From Sphagnum compactum (Eukaryota; Bryophyta; Sphagnopsida; Sphagnales), in contig OZ234493.1 in the NCBI GenBank assembly GCA_965153455.1, forward strand, positions 5,828,001-5,892,000: DNA of 64,000 nt, read 5' to 3'. The notes beneath the pieces are model-generated. The model had not been told where the DNA came from. It did no database searches and saw only the letters and a program-made list of their open reading frames with translations. Positions within the stretch are counted from its first letter, which is position 1; each line of letters opens with the position of its first letter. Position numbers and translations under genes: made by a program. Below, in pieces: positions 40,131-50,707 of this stretch.

Positions 40131-40740
40131 CATACCCTAAACGTTAAATTTTAGATTTTGAACCCTAAACCATAAAACCTTAAATTTTAAACTCTAAACC
40201 ATAACATTCAAACCTTAAACCTTAAGTTAAACCTTTAAAACCCTAAATTTCAACTTTAACACCTTAGCCCTAACCCAAACCATAAAATTGAAACCCTAAA
40301 CGTTCAATCCAAACCCTAAAAATCTTAAGATTCAAACCCTAAAACCTAACCTTAACCCAAACTTTAAAATTCAAACCCTAAACCCTAGAACTTTTACCAT
40401 AACCATTAAATCCAAACCCTACATCTAAACTTTTAAACCCCTAGCCCAACCTAGCCCATAGGCCCTAAGTTCTAGACCATAAACCCTACCCCTTAGCCCA
40501 TCGCCCATAACCATTAGCCCCTAGCTCAAAGCATTAACCCTAACCCAAACCCTAAAATTCGTCTTAATCTATACTGTAAACCCCAAAATTTGAGACCCTC
40601 AACCTTAATCTAAAATGTAAAATCTTATATTTCGAACTTTAAACCATAAAATTTAAGCCCTAAACCCTAAATTTCAAACCCTAAACTTTAAATTCAAATC
40701 CCTAGCCCTTAGCGTGTAGCCCATAGCGTTTGAACCTTAG
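40131..40740 (+). repeat. degenerate telomere-like CCCTAAA block
   Basis: About 600 bases are dominated by AAACCCTAAA, TTAAACCC and close variants, with spacing drifting from 7. This is what a decayed interstitial array of the plant telomere repeat (CCCTAAA) looks like. No protein-coding signal is present. Confidence 0.75.
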
Positions 40741-41483
40741 CCCAAAGCCCCTGTAAGCACCACCAATGCTCCACACTGCCCAACAAAATTGAAGACATCA
40801 TGTTGAATTTCTCCCCAGTTTGTTTCAAATCACCTTGCAAGTTGCTCACCCTAAGAAGCAAAGCTGATTCAGATCATAGTGATCCCAAATTCCTCCCCAA
40901 AACAAGATTCCCATATCTCTCTATCCCCATATATCTACTTGTGGGACCTTGGGATAAACCTGAACAAATCTGGAACAAATTGCTACTACTCCTTTGCAAC
41001 CAAATTCTTTCCCTTCCTTCTTGCTCAAGCTCTTCATCTGTAGAGCATGTACACCACCACCAATCACCAGTTGGTATCTTGCCAACAAAACCTCCCTAAG
41101 ATTGTTTTTCAAGAACCATGTATGCTACAACAAACAAACGGAGTGAGAGAAGAAGAGAGAAATTAGGACAAGCCGAGGTTTCTTGTTCAAGCTGGAGCTG
41201 CAAACGGGTACTGATTATTTGGGGGCAATGGAAAACTGTAGATTTCCAATACCCTTTCTGCCTGGTAAGTGGAGATACTCACTCCTTTTGCAACAGAATA
41301 GGGTTTATGCTCTTCAAGGATGTCCCCTTGTGTCCAAAGTTCTGCATCTGGGGGGCTGTATGTATGAAATATCCTACCTCTCAGGGGTCATATGTTCAGA
41401 ATTTTGTTGAATATCCCAGGGGCCTTATGTATGGCGTATGAATATTCTACCTTCTAGGGGCTTTACATCACCTTCTAGAGATT

Positions 41484-41561
41484 GGGCAGTATATGGTAGA
41501 TTTTGCTTCGTAAGCATACCCTGGGCGAGAATCCGCTGGCAAAATCTGCCATATACTGCCC
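41484..41561. repeat. 23-bp inverted repeat with 32-nt loop
   Basis: 41484-41506 (GGGCAGTATATGGTAGATTT...) is inverted at 41539-41561 with one mismatch in 23. The overall size, about 78 nt, resembles a small-RNA hairpin or a tiny MITE. The surroundings (41200-42150) are repeat-like, and I cannot support a gene there. Confidence 0.65.
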
Positions 41562-42079
41562 ATTCTGCGGCCATAAAGTCAGGGATTGCCCTGTGGAACA
41601 TGGAGACCAGCCAAGGGAGCACGACAGAATCTGTTACCCACACAATCAGCAAGGTGGACAGATTCTACAGCATCAAAGAGGCTGAAAAGGGCCCAAATTG
41701 GCAGGCCTGGACTTTCATGTGTAGGGTAACACCCCAGGAGTGGAAAGCTTCAGAAGTAAGCACCTGCCTAAGGTGGAGGAGCCAAGGGGGCTATTCCTTG
41801 TGGAACTCCGCTGCTTTGAGGGTGTTACTAAGCATAAAATCAACATGATTCCTGTGATACCAAATGGGTATCTGGTGGGTACCTGCCAAGTATCACAAGA
41901 ATTTTCTTACAAATGATGTGGGCCATTTCGGAAAATGGAACACCCACGCTTTGCAGGCATTCTGTTTTCCAAAATGCCTTGTGGGATTTTACAGTCTGTA
42001 ATTGTACCTCCAAAATACACTGAGAAAATCGTCGAGGTTTCTAGTTTCTATAGTATGAAGTATTTTGCCTCTCCAGGGC

Positions 42080-42140
42080 CTTATGGGAGGCAGTTGGGAA
42101 TTGAACCTCAGATGACGTGCAAGGCACCACTACAGTGGTG
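42080..42140 (-). repeat. tRNA-derived SINE-like fragment
   Basis: The minus strand has a B box GGTTCAATTCC (42097-42107) preceded by an A-box-like TGTAGTGGTGC (about 42125-42135), with spacing of the right order. There is no cloverleaf, no anticodon stem and no tail seen. Confidence 0.35.
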
Positions 42141-43699
42141 ACGTTGTAGCGTGATGAATGGAGTCCTTATCCAGGGCACTTGCCTGGGGTCGGTTCCTAC
42201 AGATAGGAGCAGCTCAACTGATGAAGTCTTCTTCATCTCCTGGCTTTTTTGACTTCTTACCTAGAGTCTTTCTTTTAGCTTGAACACATTGAGGGTCTCT
42301 CTTTCTGCCTGTTTTGTTGGAGAGTTGCATGCCTGACACCCATTTCTACTTCTTCCAGCAAGTTCCACATGGGGGAAACAAATGGGGAGGGGTGGGGGAA
42401 GGTGATGACACTGGCTGACTCATTCACTTGATTTGATTGATGACGATGCGTACAGGGTGCGTACAAGTCCAACGACAAACAAACTTTGCTTGGTCCTCAA
42501 GATATGACAATCACCCACGTCAGAATGAGAAGGTTGCTGGGCCCTACTGCTACTTTCCAGAATATTTTTCCCACCTTCCCCCAGCTGCTCCATTCAGTTC
42601 AAAATCCATGAGATACATACATACTTGTGCGATGAAGAAGAAGAAGGAAGAAAATCGTACTGATGATTGCTGAGCTTGCACAAGTAATAATTTATAGGTG
42701 TTCTTTTTTTTGGGTCACTTTGTCAAAGTTACAACACATTTGTCAAAAGAAAAAGGACACATATATACCTAGGATATTTGTCAATTACAATTTTTGCTTG
42801 CCCGGTGTCAAGTTCCTATCAACCCTTACATCAACCTGAACTATCAACCATGCAAGCACATCGAAGTGGGTAAATTTTTTTAAAGAAGTTTTAGTTCTTT
42901 TTTGATTTTTTTGAATTGTTTTTTCAATCCTAGGCACTGGTATACCCTATTACATTGGCAGCTTCCACAAAGGAAGGAAGGTTCTAAAAGAAGGATGTGG
43001 GTCCTCGTGCGTTAAATTGCTAAGCTTTTTGATTCTTGACTACTGGCAACCGCAATAAAGGTCATCATTCAATTACTAAGTTACCATCAGCCTTGTAAGC
43101 TGGTGAGTTCTTTAAAAATATTTGTCAATGTGTTTTGTGTTATCCACACTAACAAAATAAAGTCCAACACTCATTGACATGATGATCGCCATGATCATCT
43201 TGTGTGCCACTTGACCACCAAGCCAACCCCCTTGAATTTGCCATATGCTACTCCTACAGTTGTCGACCATGATGCCACATTGTGGGTACAAGCGTAACTT
43301 CATCCAGATTCCCGATTAGTATTAACAATAGAAGATAAAGTAGAAGAAGAAGAAGAAGTAGTGATGACTGTGCACCCAATTTTGGACTAGGTAACAGACA
43401 AGAGGCTGCATGTAACTAAGCTGCGCGGGAGTGGCGTAATTATGTGTGATAACCAATGGCCTTGAGTCAGCTTGAGACAGTTACGGGCCATAACCGATTC
43501 TTGAAAGCCCTTGTTATGTGATTTATGCCCTGTGAATGGATGCAAGTTATGGGGTAATAACCAGAGCACATCCACCCACTGAGGTGCTGCCACGTTGCCG
43601 AAGAGCTGGTTATGAGTTCATAGTTGCTGCAAACTCCCCAATGGTCATTAGCAGGTGCTAAAGGTTTAGAGCTACTAACTAATTAGCACGAGGGAATTC

Positions 43700-44020
43700 A
43701 AAACTGAGACCTTGTGTTTTTCGTTCAAGCAGTGTGTCTGTCGTTGAAGATCTGTTGAACGCTCCGTTTGAAGATCCCCGCCCCAAAGCTTTTGTTGCTA
43801 TTATTCCCGAATCCCTGTGGATCGATCGCAGGGTACGGCTGTGGCGGCGATGGGGAAGTGGTAGGAGTAGTAGTAGTGCAGCAGCCAGCAGCAGCAGCAG
43901 CAACAGCATCGGTACACAGTGGAGAAGAAAAACGGGGCGGCGTTATCCGCACCGCCACTGACGACTGTGCACATGACGCGATTTTGAAGCCGGAACCAAC
44001 GCCCTTCTTCTTGGTCCTGT
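43700..44020. other. GC-rich pocket with overlapping open frames, unresolved
   Basis: GC content rises well above that of the neighbours. The plus frame reads SVVEDLLNAPFEDPRPK near 43734, and the minus frame also stays open to 44024, but neither begins with ATG and I recognise no domain. A CAG/CTG run at about 43878-43910 inflates both frames. It could be an orphan or upstream exon, or promoter sequence. Confidence 0.3.
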
Positions 44021-44070
44021 TCACAAGGGGGCCATTGTTCTGAGTGATGATTCCCTTGAGTCACAAACGA

Positions 44071-44207
44071 TTACGTGGCGACTCGAAACCTGGAACATAC
44101 AAAGAGGCCAACCGTGAGTCAGCATCACAGTCATCACACTCTCTGGAAAGTTAGAGTACAGTTACATAAAAATTAATACACACAGCAATTCATTTAATAA
44201 CAGGGGC

Positions 44208-44246
<39 letters not shown>

Positions 44247-44767
44247 TTATTTAATTTTGGAAATTTTCATTTCCATAAATAGAATATTCTTGAAGATTCC
44301 CACCTTTTCCTTCACCAAGTTTATTTATTTAAATTTTTTTGTTTGAAAATATCAAAATTTTTGAGTATAATGTAATTCAAAACAAAAAGTTTCCCCCCCA
44401 CCCAACTTTTTTTTTTTTTTTTTTGCTTTGGTCGAAAAAGCGACAAATTTTGTCGGAAAATAAAATTACTGGATCCAAGTGTGTACGCGTCCGAAAGGCC
44501 ATAGCGACGGCGGAACTTGGGAAGGGTGTGAGTAAAAATTTCAAAAAAGGAAGATTAGCGGTAGCTGGAGTGACGTGTCGGGTAGTGGACACGTGGTGTG
44601 AATGCGGTAAGTGATATTAGGAAAGAAAACGGACGAAGTTTCGTGACCACTTTCTCATCCGCAGATTACGTGGTTACCGCCACGTTACCCACCGGCCAAC
44701 CCTTCAGTGACGTGCCGCACACACTGTTCTGGAAAGACGGAACCCTGGAACGCACACCTAGCTACGT
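44071..44767. promoter_or_regulatory. cluster of ACGT-core elements, including a G-box
   Basis: ACGT occurs at 44073, 44573, 44591, 44668, 44682, 44710 and 44764. CACGTG at 44590-44595 is a full G-box, and TACGTGG/GACGTG forms match ABRE-like contexts. These are typical targets of plant bZIP and bHLH factors. The nearest recognised gene downstream is PLATZ, 1.3-2 kb away, so the target is inferred. Confidence 0.45.
44206..44246 (+). repeat. compound CA/TA microsatellite
   Basis: A (CA)n run of about 26 bases is followed by (TA)n of about 13. Confidence 0.85.
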
Positions 44768-45214
44768 GGCCTGTTTGACTGCGTAGCACCTGAGACCAGA
44801 GGGCTACTGGGAAGGAGCTACCTGTAATCCACCAGGCAAGGAGACGACGCCCTGACAAGTCCGTGTCCTTGTGACCGTCGGTCTTCGGTCTTTCTTTCGC
44901 TTTCGTAGCATCATCCTCCACCACCTTCCAGTCGCTTCCATAAACCAGCGGATTTTGTGGCACCTGCACCACGTTTTTTTTTTTCTTTTTTCTTTCTTGG
45001 GGAGGCGGGTGTTGCGGTGGGCTAATTTCGCCATATTATTTCAAAAATAATATTCTTCAGAATATTTTCACTGGTGTTTGTTTGCAAATCGCCAAAATGG
45101 AAAACATGTACGGTTCTAACGAAATCGCCATAAATTTCGACATATTGTTCAAGCAAGTAGCTAGCTTGGATATAAAAAGGATTTGAATATAAATTTCTAC
45201 TTTCATAGCTTGTC

Positions 45215-45290
45215 TATAGCCAAACGTGGCTAAATCTCCTTCTGCATGATGGCCAGTGAGGCAACATCACAAAAAAGAAAAAAAAAAAAA
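45215..45290 (+). repeat. family 'TAGCCAAATTTGGCTAA', copy
   Basis: It contains TAGCCAAACGTGGCTAAATC then GATGGCCAGTGAGGCAACAT and CACAAAAAAG, in family order, with CG preserved where other copies have TT. Confidence 0.45.
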
Positions 45291-45420
45291 AACCTGAGAA
45301 GTGATGTCAGAAATAATTTTAGTATTTTTTTAATACCTTTAAAAAAAATTCCTGCTTCTTTTCTTCTTGTTTTTATTAATCTTTTCTAATTTTTTTAATT
45401 TTAAAAATTGTTTTTAGGGT

Positions 45421-46092
45421 TTGTTTGTTTTGTATTGGCGTAGTTTCTTCGCCGGCTTCCGATGTCTCCTGACTCTTCCGACTTCGCGTTTTTTTCTGAT
45501 TTTTTTTATTCGGGCGCTTTGCCTTGCCGCACTTGCTTTTGTCTTTTTGTTTCTGCAGTTCTCCTTTTTATCACCGGCTCAACTCCGACTTTCGTTCCTA
45601 ATTTTTTTCCTTCTCTTTCTCTCTTTCGTCTTCTTCAAGTTTTCTTCTTCTTCTTCTTCGTCTCCGCTGCAATCAATCTTAGAGGAACTTTTGCGCTTGA
45701 AAGAGTTACGACGATTGTGTCTGTCAGTCGGTCGGTCGGTCGGTCTTTCTTCACGCCCATTGGCATCAATGTTTAAGAGCTTTCGCATTGTAAAATAGCG
45801 GAGATTTGGAATTGGGAGAGAAAGAAATCCGTCGCTTAGAGAACAAGTCTGGGGTTTCAATCTAGAGAACCCCACCCCACGCACCCAATTACGGCATTTA
45901 GGTTTTGAGATTAATCAACGACAATTCTTGGACAGTGAGATTTCAAGCTTTTGAGGCTGCTGCTAGGTGTGAGATTGAATCTTGCATCGAAAAAACAATC
46001 TTCCAGTTGGTCGGACGCTGAGAGCAATTCTAGAGTCTGTACTAGTTCAAAATTCGGTAGAACTGAAGACCTTGCGATTCCGGGAAGAGAAG
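45421..46092 (+). promoter_or_regulatory. pyrimidine-rich 5' leader of the PLATZ gene, with possible uORF
   Basis: T/C-rich sequence with CTT and GGTC repeats (GGTCGGTCGGTCGGTC near 45730) runs up to the PLATZ ATG. An ATG at 45462 opens a 104-codon frame ending at 45776, and another at 45768 opens nine codons. If transcription starts upstream, these would be upstream ORFs. The long hydrophobic peptide is a by-product of the T-rich leader and need not be functional. Confidence 0.4.
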
Positions 46093-46962
46093 ATGGTGGT
46101 GGGGGGGAATTTTGTCCACAGGGAGGGGCCGGGATGGCTGGCTCCATTCCTGTCCATTGACGAGTTTTTCGGGCACTGCGGCATCCACAGCAACCGCAGT
46201 GGTTTGGGCAAGAATGAGAAGAATCATTTCTGCTTCCACTGTTGTTACGAAGGGCCGCTGTGTCCGACGTGCGTGGCGGAGTCACATGCGGGACATTCCA
46301 CGATTCAAGTGCGACGAGCGTCACATCGCGACGTGGTGCGCATTGTGGACATATGCAAATTCCTGGACATCAGTAACATGCAAACTTACACCATCAATTC
46401 CGCCAAGATCTTGTTCCTGCAAAGCAAACCGCAGCCCAAGTTCACAAAAGGCGCACTCCACTACTGCGAAACATGCCATCGCAGCATTGCTGATCCCGTT
46501 CGCTTCTGCTCCATGCTGTGCAAGCTGATCGGCATCCAAGAAAACCCTCACGACTTCACGCTCTCCTTCTCATTGAATGAAGAGCTGATCTCTTCTTCTT
46601 TTGGAGGCGGCCACATACTAGCGCATAGGGGAAGCGGCGGCGCCGTGGTAGGAACAGCAGCAGCAGCACAGGACTCGCCGAGCGATGATGGCTCAGCTGC
46701 TGATTTAATGCCTTCCACACCCAAAGCCAAAATGGCAAGGAAGAGAAAACTCTCGTTCACGGAGCCTGGAGTTCCAACAACAGCGGCAGCAGCATACAGG
46801 AATCATTACTCATTGTTTGCAAATTCGGACCTAGCAATCCCCGACTATATGTTCAGTCAGATACTGTCAGGGCCTCCGACTCCCAAGAGAATGGAAGGAA
46901 GTGTAAGGACCAGATTTCATCAAAGGAAGCAGGAGCATCCGCACAGGGCACCGCTCTCTTGA
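46093..46962 (+). CDS. PLATZ transcription factor, intact, single coding exon, 289 aa
   Basis: PLATZ proteins are plant-specific zinc-dependent DNA-binding proteins, generally acting in the nucleus on A/T-rich DNA. The conserved region is complete: WLAPFLSIDEFF at 15-26, C29-x2-H32, C47-x2-C50, C57-x2-C60, H65-x2-H68, then DVVRIVDICKFLDISNMQTY at 80-99 and INSAKILFL at 101-109. The second cluster is C125-x2-C128-x10-C139-x3-C143. Beyond it lies a variable tail with a basic patch (KMARKRK) that may serve as a nuclear signal and TP/SP-rich segments. The start ATGGTGGTG at 46093 is the first in-frame ATG, since the upstream frame begins only with TTG. Family members in flowering plants usually have several introns. 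Here the coding region has none. The gene is preceded by a long pyrimidine-rich leader. Confidence 0.92.
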   Translation: MVVGGNFVHREGPGWLAPFLSIDEFFGHCGIHSNRSGLGKNEKNHFCFHCCYEGPLCPTCVAESHAGHSTIQVRRASHRDVVRIVDICKFLDISNMQTYTINSAKILFLQSKPQPKFTKGALHYCETCHRSIADPVRFCSMLCKLIGIQENPHDFTLSFSLNEELISSSFGGGHILAHRGSGGAVVGTAAAAQDSPSDDGSAADLMPSTPKAKMARKRKLSFTEPGVPTTAAAAYRNHYSLFANSDLAIPDYMFSQILSGPPTPKRMEGSVRTRFHQRKQEHPHRAPLS

Positions 46963-48896
46963 CACATTCAAGCTGATTAGCAGATTGGGTAGAGGAGAAG
47001 AAGCGAGCTACTTACTTGTATACTGTACTAACAAACAAACAAAACTTATTTGGGCAAAGAATTGGAGCAGACAAGAGAGACAGACGGTGCAAGTAAAATG
47101 GAGCAGTTGAGGAGACAATTGAAGCCTGCCTGTCAGAGAGAGCAGATACAACAGTAAGCAAGCTGGAGGAAATGCAGGCTGAACAGAAGGAAAGACAGAC
47201 TGCTGGCCACCAGGCTCAATCTCTGAGACAGATTTGCATTGCGATTTCTCTCTACTGAGGTACTTAGAGAAATCCTTTTTTTCCCCCTTTGGATTTTGAA
47301 CTAGTTATTTGGGTACCTATATTGGAGGATGGCTTGTTATAGAAGCAAACATGGAAAGCAAATGAAAGAATGTCAAATGAGTTGTTTTTCTATTTGTGTT
47401 TTTGGTCAGTTTATGTTCTGAGGTTGGGTTGTTTTTCTTCACTATTCTTTACAGGTTTTGGTCCTCTTTGCCCAAGAAGAGCACTTTCAGAACAAACAGC
47501 TGATTTGAGCAAGACCAAAGGATTGATCGAGGTGGCTAGAATCTCTCCATGCAAGTTCTTCGTCTGGACATGTGAAGGAAGTGTTGTTTCCATCAACAGA
47601 AAGAATGTGGCAGTTTCTGCCTGCTGCTATGGCAAGCAAGCAAGCAATATGGGAGCTGCAAAATGTGTGCTATAAGCATTATAGGCTAAACTAATTTGTT
47701 CTGAATGTCTCAGAAGGCAGCTTTTTCTTTTTTCCTATTTGGCAACCCTCCCCATACTTTGCTCTGCAGATTGTCTCAGAAAGCCAACAAGATGCAATCC
47801 TTTCATGGGGAGGTGAAACTGTTGAGTGACACACACAGTTTGGTAGCTCTGCAGTTAATGGGGTTAATAAGATGGGTGACAGCTTGATGTTGGGTTTCAG
47901 AAATTGCTGGAAATAGAACACCGTCATCACAATCGGAAAATGATAGGAACATAAAGACTTGCCACAGATGTACATTGTGTAGCAGCTTGCAATGTAGGAG
48001 GAAATTGCACTGCGATAGATAAAAATCTGACATAGCTGCAAGAAGTTAGAACCAAGGAAGAATATAGTTTCCAAAGAAAGAAAAAGCTCGGGTTATGGAA
48101 ATGTTTTAACCATACCACTTTTATGTAAATGGATTATTTTATTTGTGTGCTCAAAGCTCTTAACAAAGTTTTGTGGTGAAATGTTCTATTATTTCCTTCC
48201 AACAGAGTGTTCTAATTTTTTTTGTTTTCCCATTATGCATGTATACTGTGAAGTTGTTACCTGCCTCTGTGGCACTTCCTACAGGCATAATACTAACGAT
48301 AATATTAATGCTTTAAGGACTGGAAATGAACTTTACCTGTTGGGGTATTGTTGATTGGCATTTTGGTGCATCTGATTTCTTTACTAAATGTCAATGAGGA
48401 ATTGTGCACTGGCTTTGCTCTGTTGAATAATTACTGATGTTATGTTATTAAATCCTGTCACCCACTTCTGTTTGCATTTTGTTGTGCTGTTTTGGTTGTG
48501 GGAGATTTGATTATATGGCTGTTCAAATTGAAGGGTCACTGCTGAACATTCAAATTTACTTGTAAAACAGTTGTTCTTTTTTTGTTATCAAGAACTGATA
48601 TTTCTTCAATTCAAAACCTTGCACAGCACACAATTATTATTATGGATAGATAGATACTGGGCAGTTTGAAAAAATGGAAATTCTTTGGCAATGGAAAAAA
48701 GTGGAGATTGGCAATTTTCCCAAGTGTATTCCTACCTGCATTTAAGCCATTTCCAACCTTTAAAGGAAAGGCGTTTCTGGTTTAACTTGATATTCTTTTT
48801 GTGTCAAACCCTAACTGTGAATATAAGAAAATATAAGAAAGTAAAGCTAAATATAAATTATTAAATATTAACTGTACTCAGCTGTTGTTACCGTTG
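46963..48896. other. PLATZ 3' region and intergenic DNA
   Basis: The first 300 bases are moderately GC and probably 3' UTR. A frame at 47370-47675 has an ATG but no recognisable domain, and begins inside a T-rich stretch ending in TTTACAG (about 47446-47455), so part of it might be a spliced UTR exon. The rest shows nothing I can support. Confidence 0.35.
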
Positions 48897-48968
48897 GGAT
48901 CCGTGGCGCAATGGTAGCGCGTCTGACTCCAGATCAGAAGGTTGCGTGTTCGATTCACGTCGGGTTCA
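48897..48968 (+). tRNA. trnW-CCA: tRNA-Trp (anticodon CCA)
   Basis: The 72-base sequence folds as a full cloverleaf. The acceptor stem GGATCCG pairs with CGGGTTC (two G-T pairs) with discriminator A. The anticodon loop CTCCAGA holds CCA at 48929-48931, flanked by TCTGA/TCAGA. The A box TGGCGCAATGG is at 48904-48914 and the B box GTTCGATTC at about 48949-48957. There is no intron and no CCA encoded, as expected for a nuclear plant gene. It inserts tryptophan at UGG codons. Confidence 0.96.
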
Positions 48969-49001
48969 ATACCCCGAAAATGAAATCCCCACATTGTATG
49001 C

Positions 49002-49008
49002 TTTTTTT
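49002..49008 (+). terminator. Pol III terminator of tRNA-Trp
   Basis: A run of seven T lies 33 bases after the tRNA 3' end, the first T run long enough to stop RNA polymerase III. Confidence 0.6.
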
Positions 49009-49319
49009 CCATTTCCCTTTATTCAGCAGGTCCTATTTTACTACCATACTACAACACCCAGTTTTTAAATTGAATTAAAATTTAACTTCAATTTTGTGAT
49101 ATCGCAAATTTGGGAAATCTTCCCCCTTCCCCCCCCCCAAATAAAAAAGAAAAATTAGTCAAATTTACTCTAGGAAAACACATTTCTCTCAAATTTGGGG
49201 AAAATTTGCCCAAAAACAGCAAAACTAATCGAATTTACACTAGAAAAATACATTTGTCCAAAATTTTCCCAATTTCTTGTTCCAAAAAAAAAATCATTGC
49301 CTACACCCGGTTTATTTTA

Positions 49320-49351
49320 CTACCTACCACCCTATATAAAGTGGTAGGTAG
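49320..49351. repeat. hairpin with ACCTACC arms around a TATA motif
   Basis: CTACCTACCAC (49320-49330) is inverted as GTGGTAGGTAG (49341-49351) around the loop CCTATATAAA, which includes a TATATAA motif. No gene start is evident just downstream. Confidence 0.55.
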
Positions 49352-49547
49352 GTACCAAGGACAGGAGTGCTGGAACAAGCTCCCATTCAAGATAGGTGAA
49401 GGTGAAGTGGGGAAGACAAAGGAGAATTGAGCTTCTCCATAAGGAGAAGCAAAGATGGTGTGGCCAATGCAGGCCCCTTCTGCTGTTCTGCCTGCTGGCT
49501 TCAAGATACAATAAAAGCTTGAACATGAGCAAAAGGAAATGCTGCAG

Positions 49548-49672
49548 CTCTAACAAAGCAAAGCTCAAACAAAAAAAAGAAAAAAACAGGAAACGCTCTA
49601 ACAAAGCAAAGCTCAAACAAAAAAAAACAGGAAACGCAGCAGCTCTAACAAAAGCAAAAGGAAAATGTGCAC
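49548..49672 (+). repeat. tandem repeat, unit 47-48 bp, about 2.6 copies
   Basis: CTCTAACAAAGCAAAGCTCA begins units at 49548, 49596 and (slightly changed) 49643, each followed by an A run and CAGGAAACG. The lysine-rich open frame across it is a by-product. Confidence 0.8.
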
Positions 49673-50707
49673 TTATAGAAAGAACCATGATTGGATTGAA
49701 TTCATGAACATTTCAATTTTCTACTGCACACCCACTAAGCCCCCTCAAAAGGACTTGAAACCATTTATGAAAATTTGCTGCTGAGTGAGGCATCATAAAA
49801 CTCATGACATTATCTTGTAAGCTGCTCTCTCCTACATCCAGTTACTGGCAACAATTGACTGCAAAAGACAGTTGCAGAGCAACTTGTCAACCTGGCTGGG
49901 GTGATTATGACATTATGTAGGAAAAGAGTGTGGAAAGATGGTGCTGCTAATTTTATTAGCTTGTCATTTGAGGCAACACTTGCTATGCAATACAAAAGCC
50001 TTCCTTGAACGGGTAATTATCTGGTTGAATGTCAGTTCTAGCAAACATCTGAACCATATGTGTAAATGATTAAAAAAAAACCATGACCACCAGAAATGTG
50101 CAGGCGTAGGAAAGAGATCAGAAACTTTAAATCGCAGAAAAGATGACACTATCTACAGGGGGGGCCTGCATTGATGATGAGCAGGTCATGGAAAAAAACA
50201 GGAGGATGTTGCTACACCAGACAGTTGATCTGAAGAAGATGATGACAAAGCGGAACTGCAGACAACCCACACAAAGTTAAGTGTTTGCACTTTGCACCAC
50301 AAGCCACTAACGCTTTCGATGTGTAAATGATTAAAAAAAACCCATCAAACTCTCATGCTTGAGGAAGAAAGGGGCTGCCAACCAAGGAGACACAACAAAA
50401 AAAAGATATTGAATCCATTCTGAGGTATAAGAAGTATGCTACCCTCACCCCTAGTCTTGCAACCCATCTCTTGTTTGCTCCAGCAATACTTATAGCTCAA
50501 GAAGCAAAACATCCATCCTTACGACTGAAGGACTTACTAGTGATAAATTTCTACCTTGGCAAAAATCATGATTGACCTCTGGAACTTCCAATGTTCATAT
50601 ATATAGATATGAGCCCTAAACCATGTGCAAAATCTGCTGTTTTCAAAATTGAGTACAGTCTTACAGCTGACCTGTTTCTTTTGTTCTTCCAAGTTTGGGG
50701 GTGATTC

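Noticed and set aside
37790-40740. CRISPR-like array
   Set aside because: Repeats are diverged, lack constant short spacers, and the context is a plant nuclear genome.
45421-45798. 125-codon hydrophobic frame before PLATZ, resembling a membrane protein
   Set aside because: It starts at TTG, not ATG, and its hydrophobicity follows from a T-rich leader.
45982-46092. 37-residue N-terminal extension of PLATZ
   Set aside because: The frame is open but begins with TTG. The first ATG (46093) lies just ahead of the conserved WLAPFL region as usual for the family.
49396-49707. Lysine-rich small protein at 49.4-49.7 kb
   Set aside because: Most of it is translation of a 47-48 bp tandem repeat with A runs.
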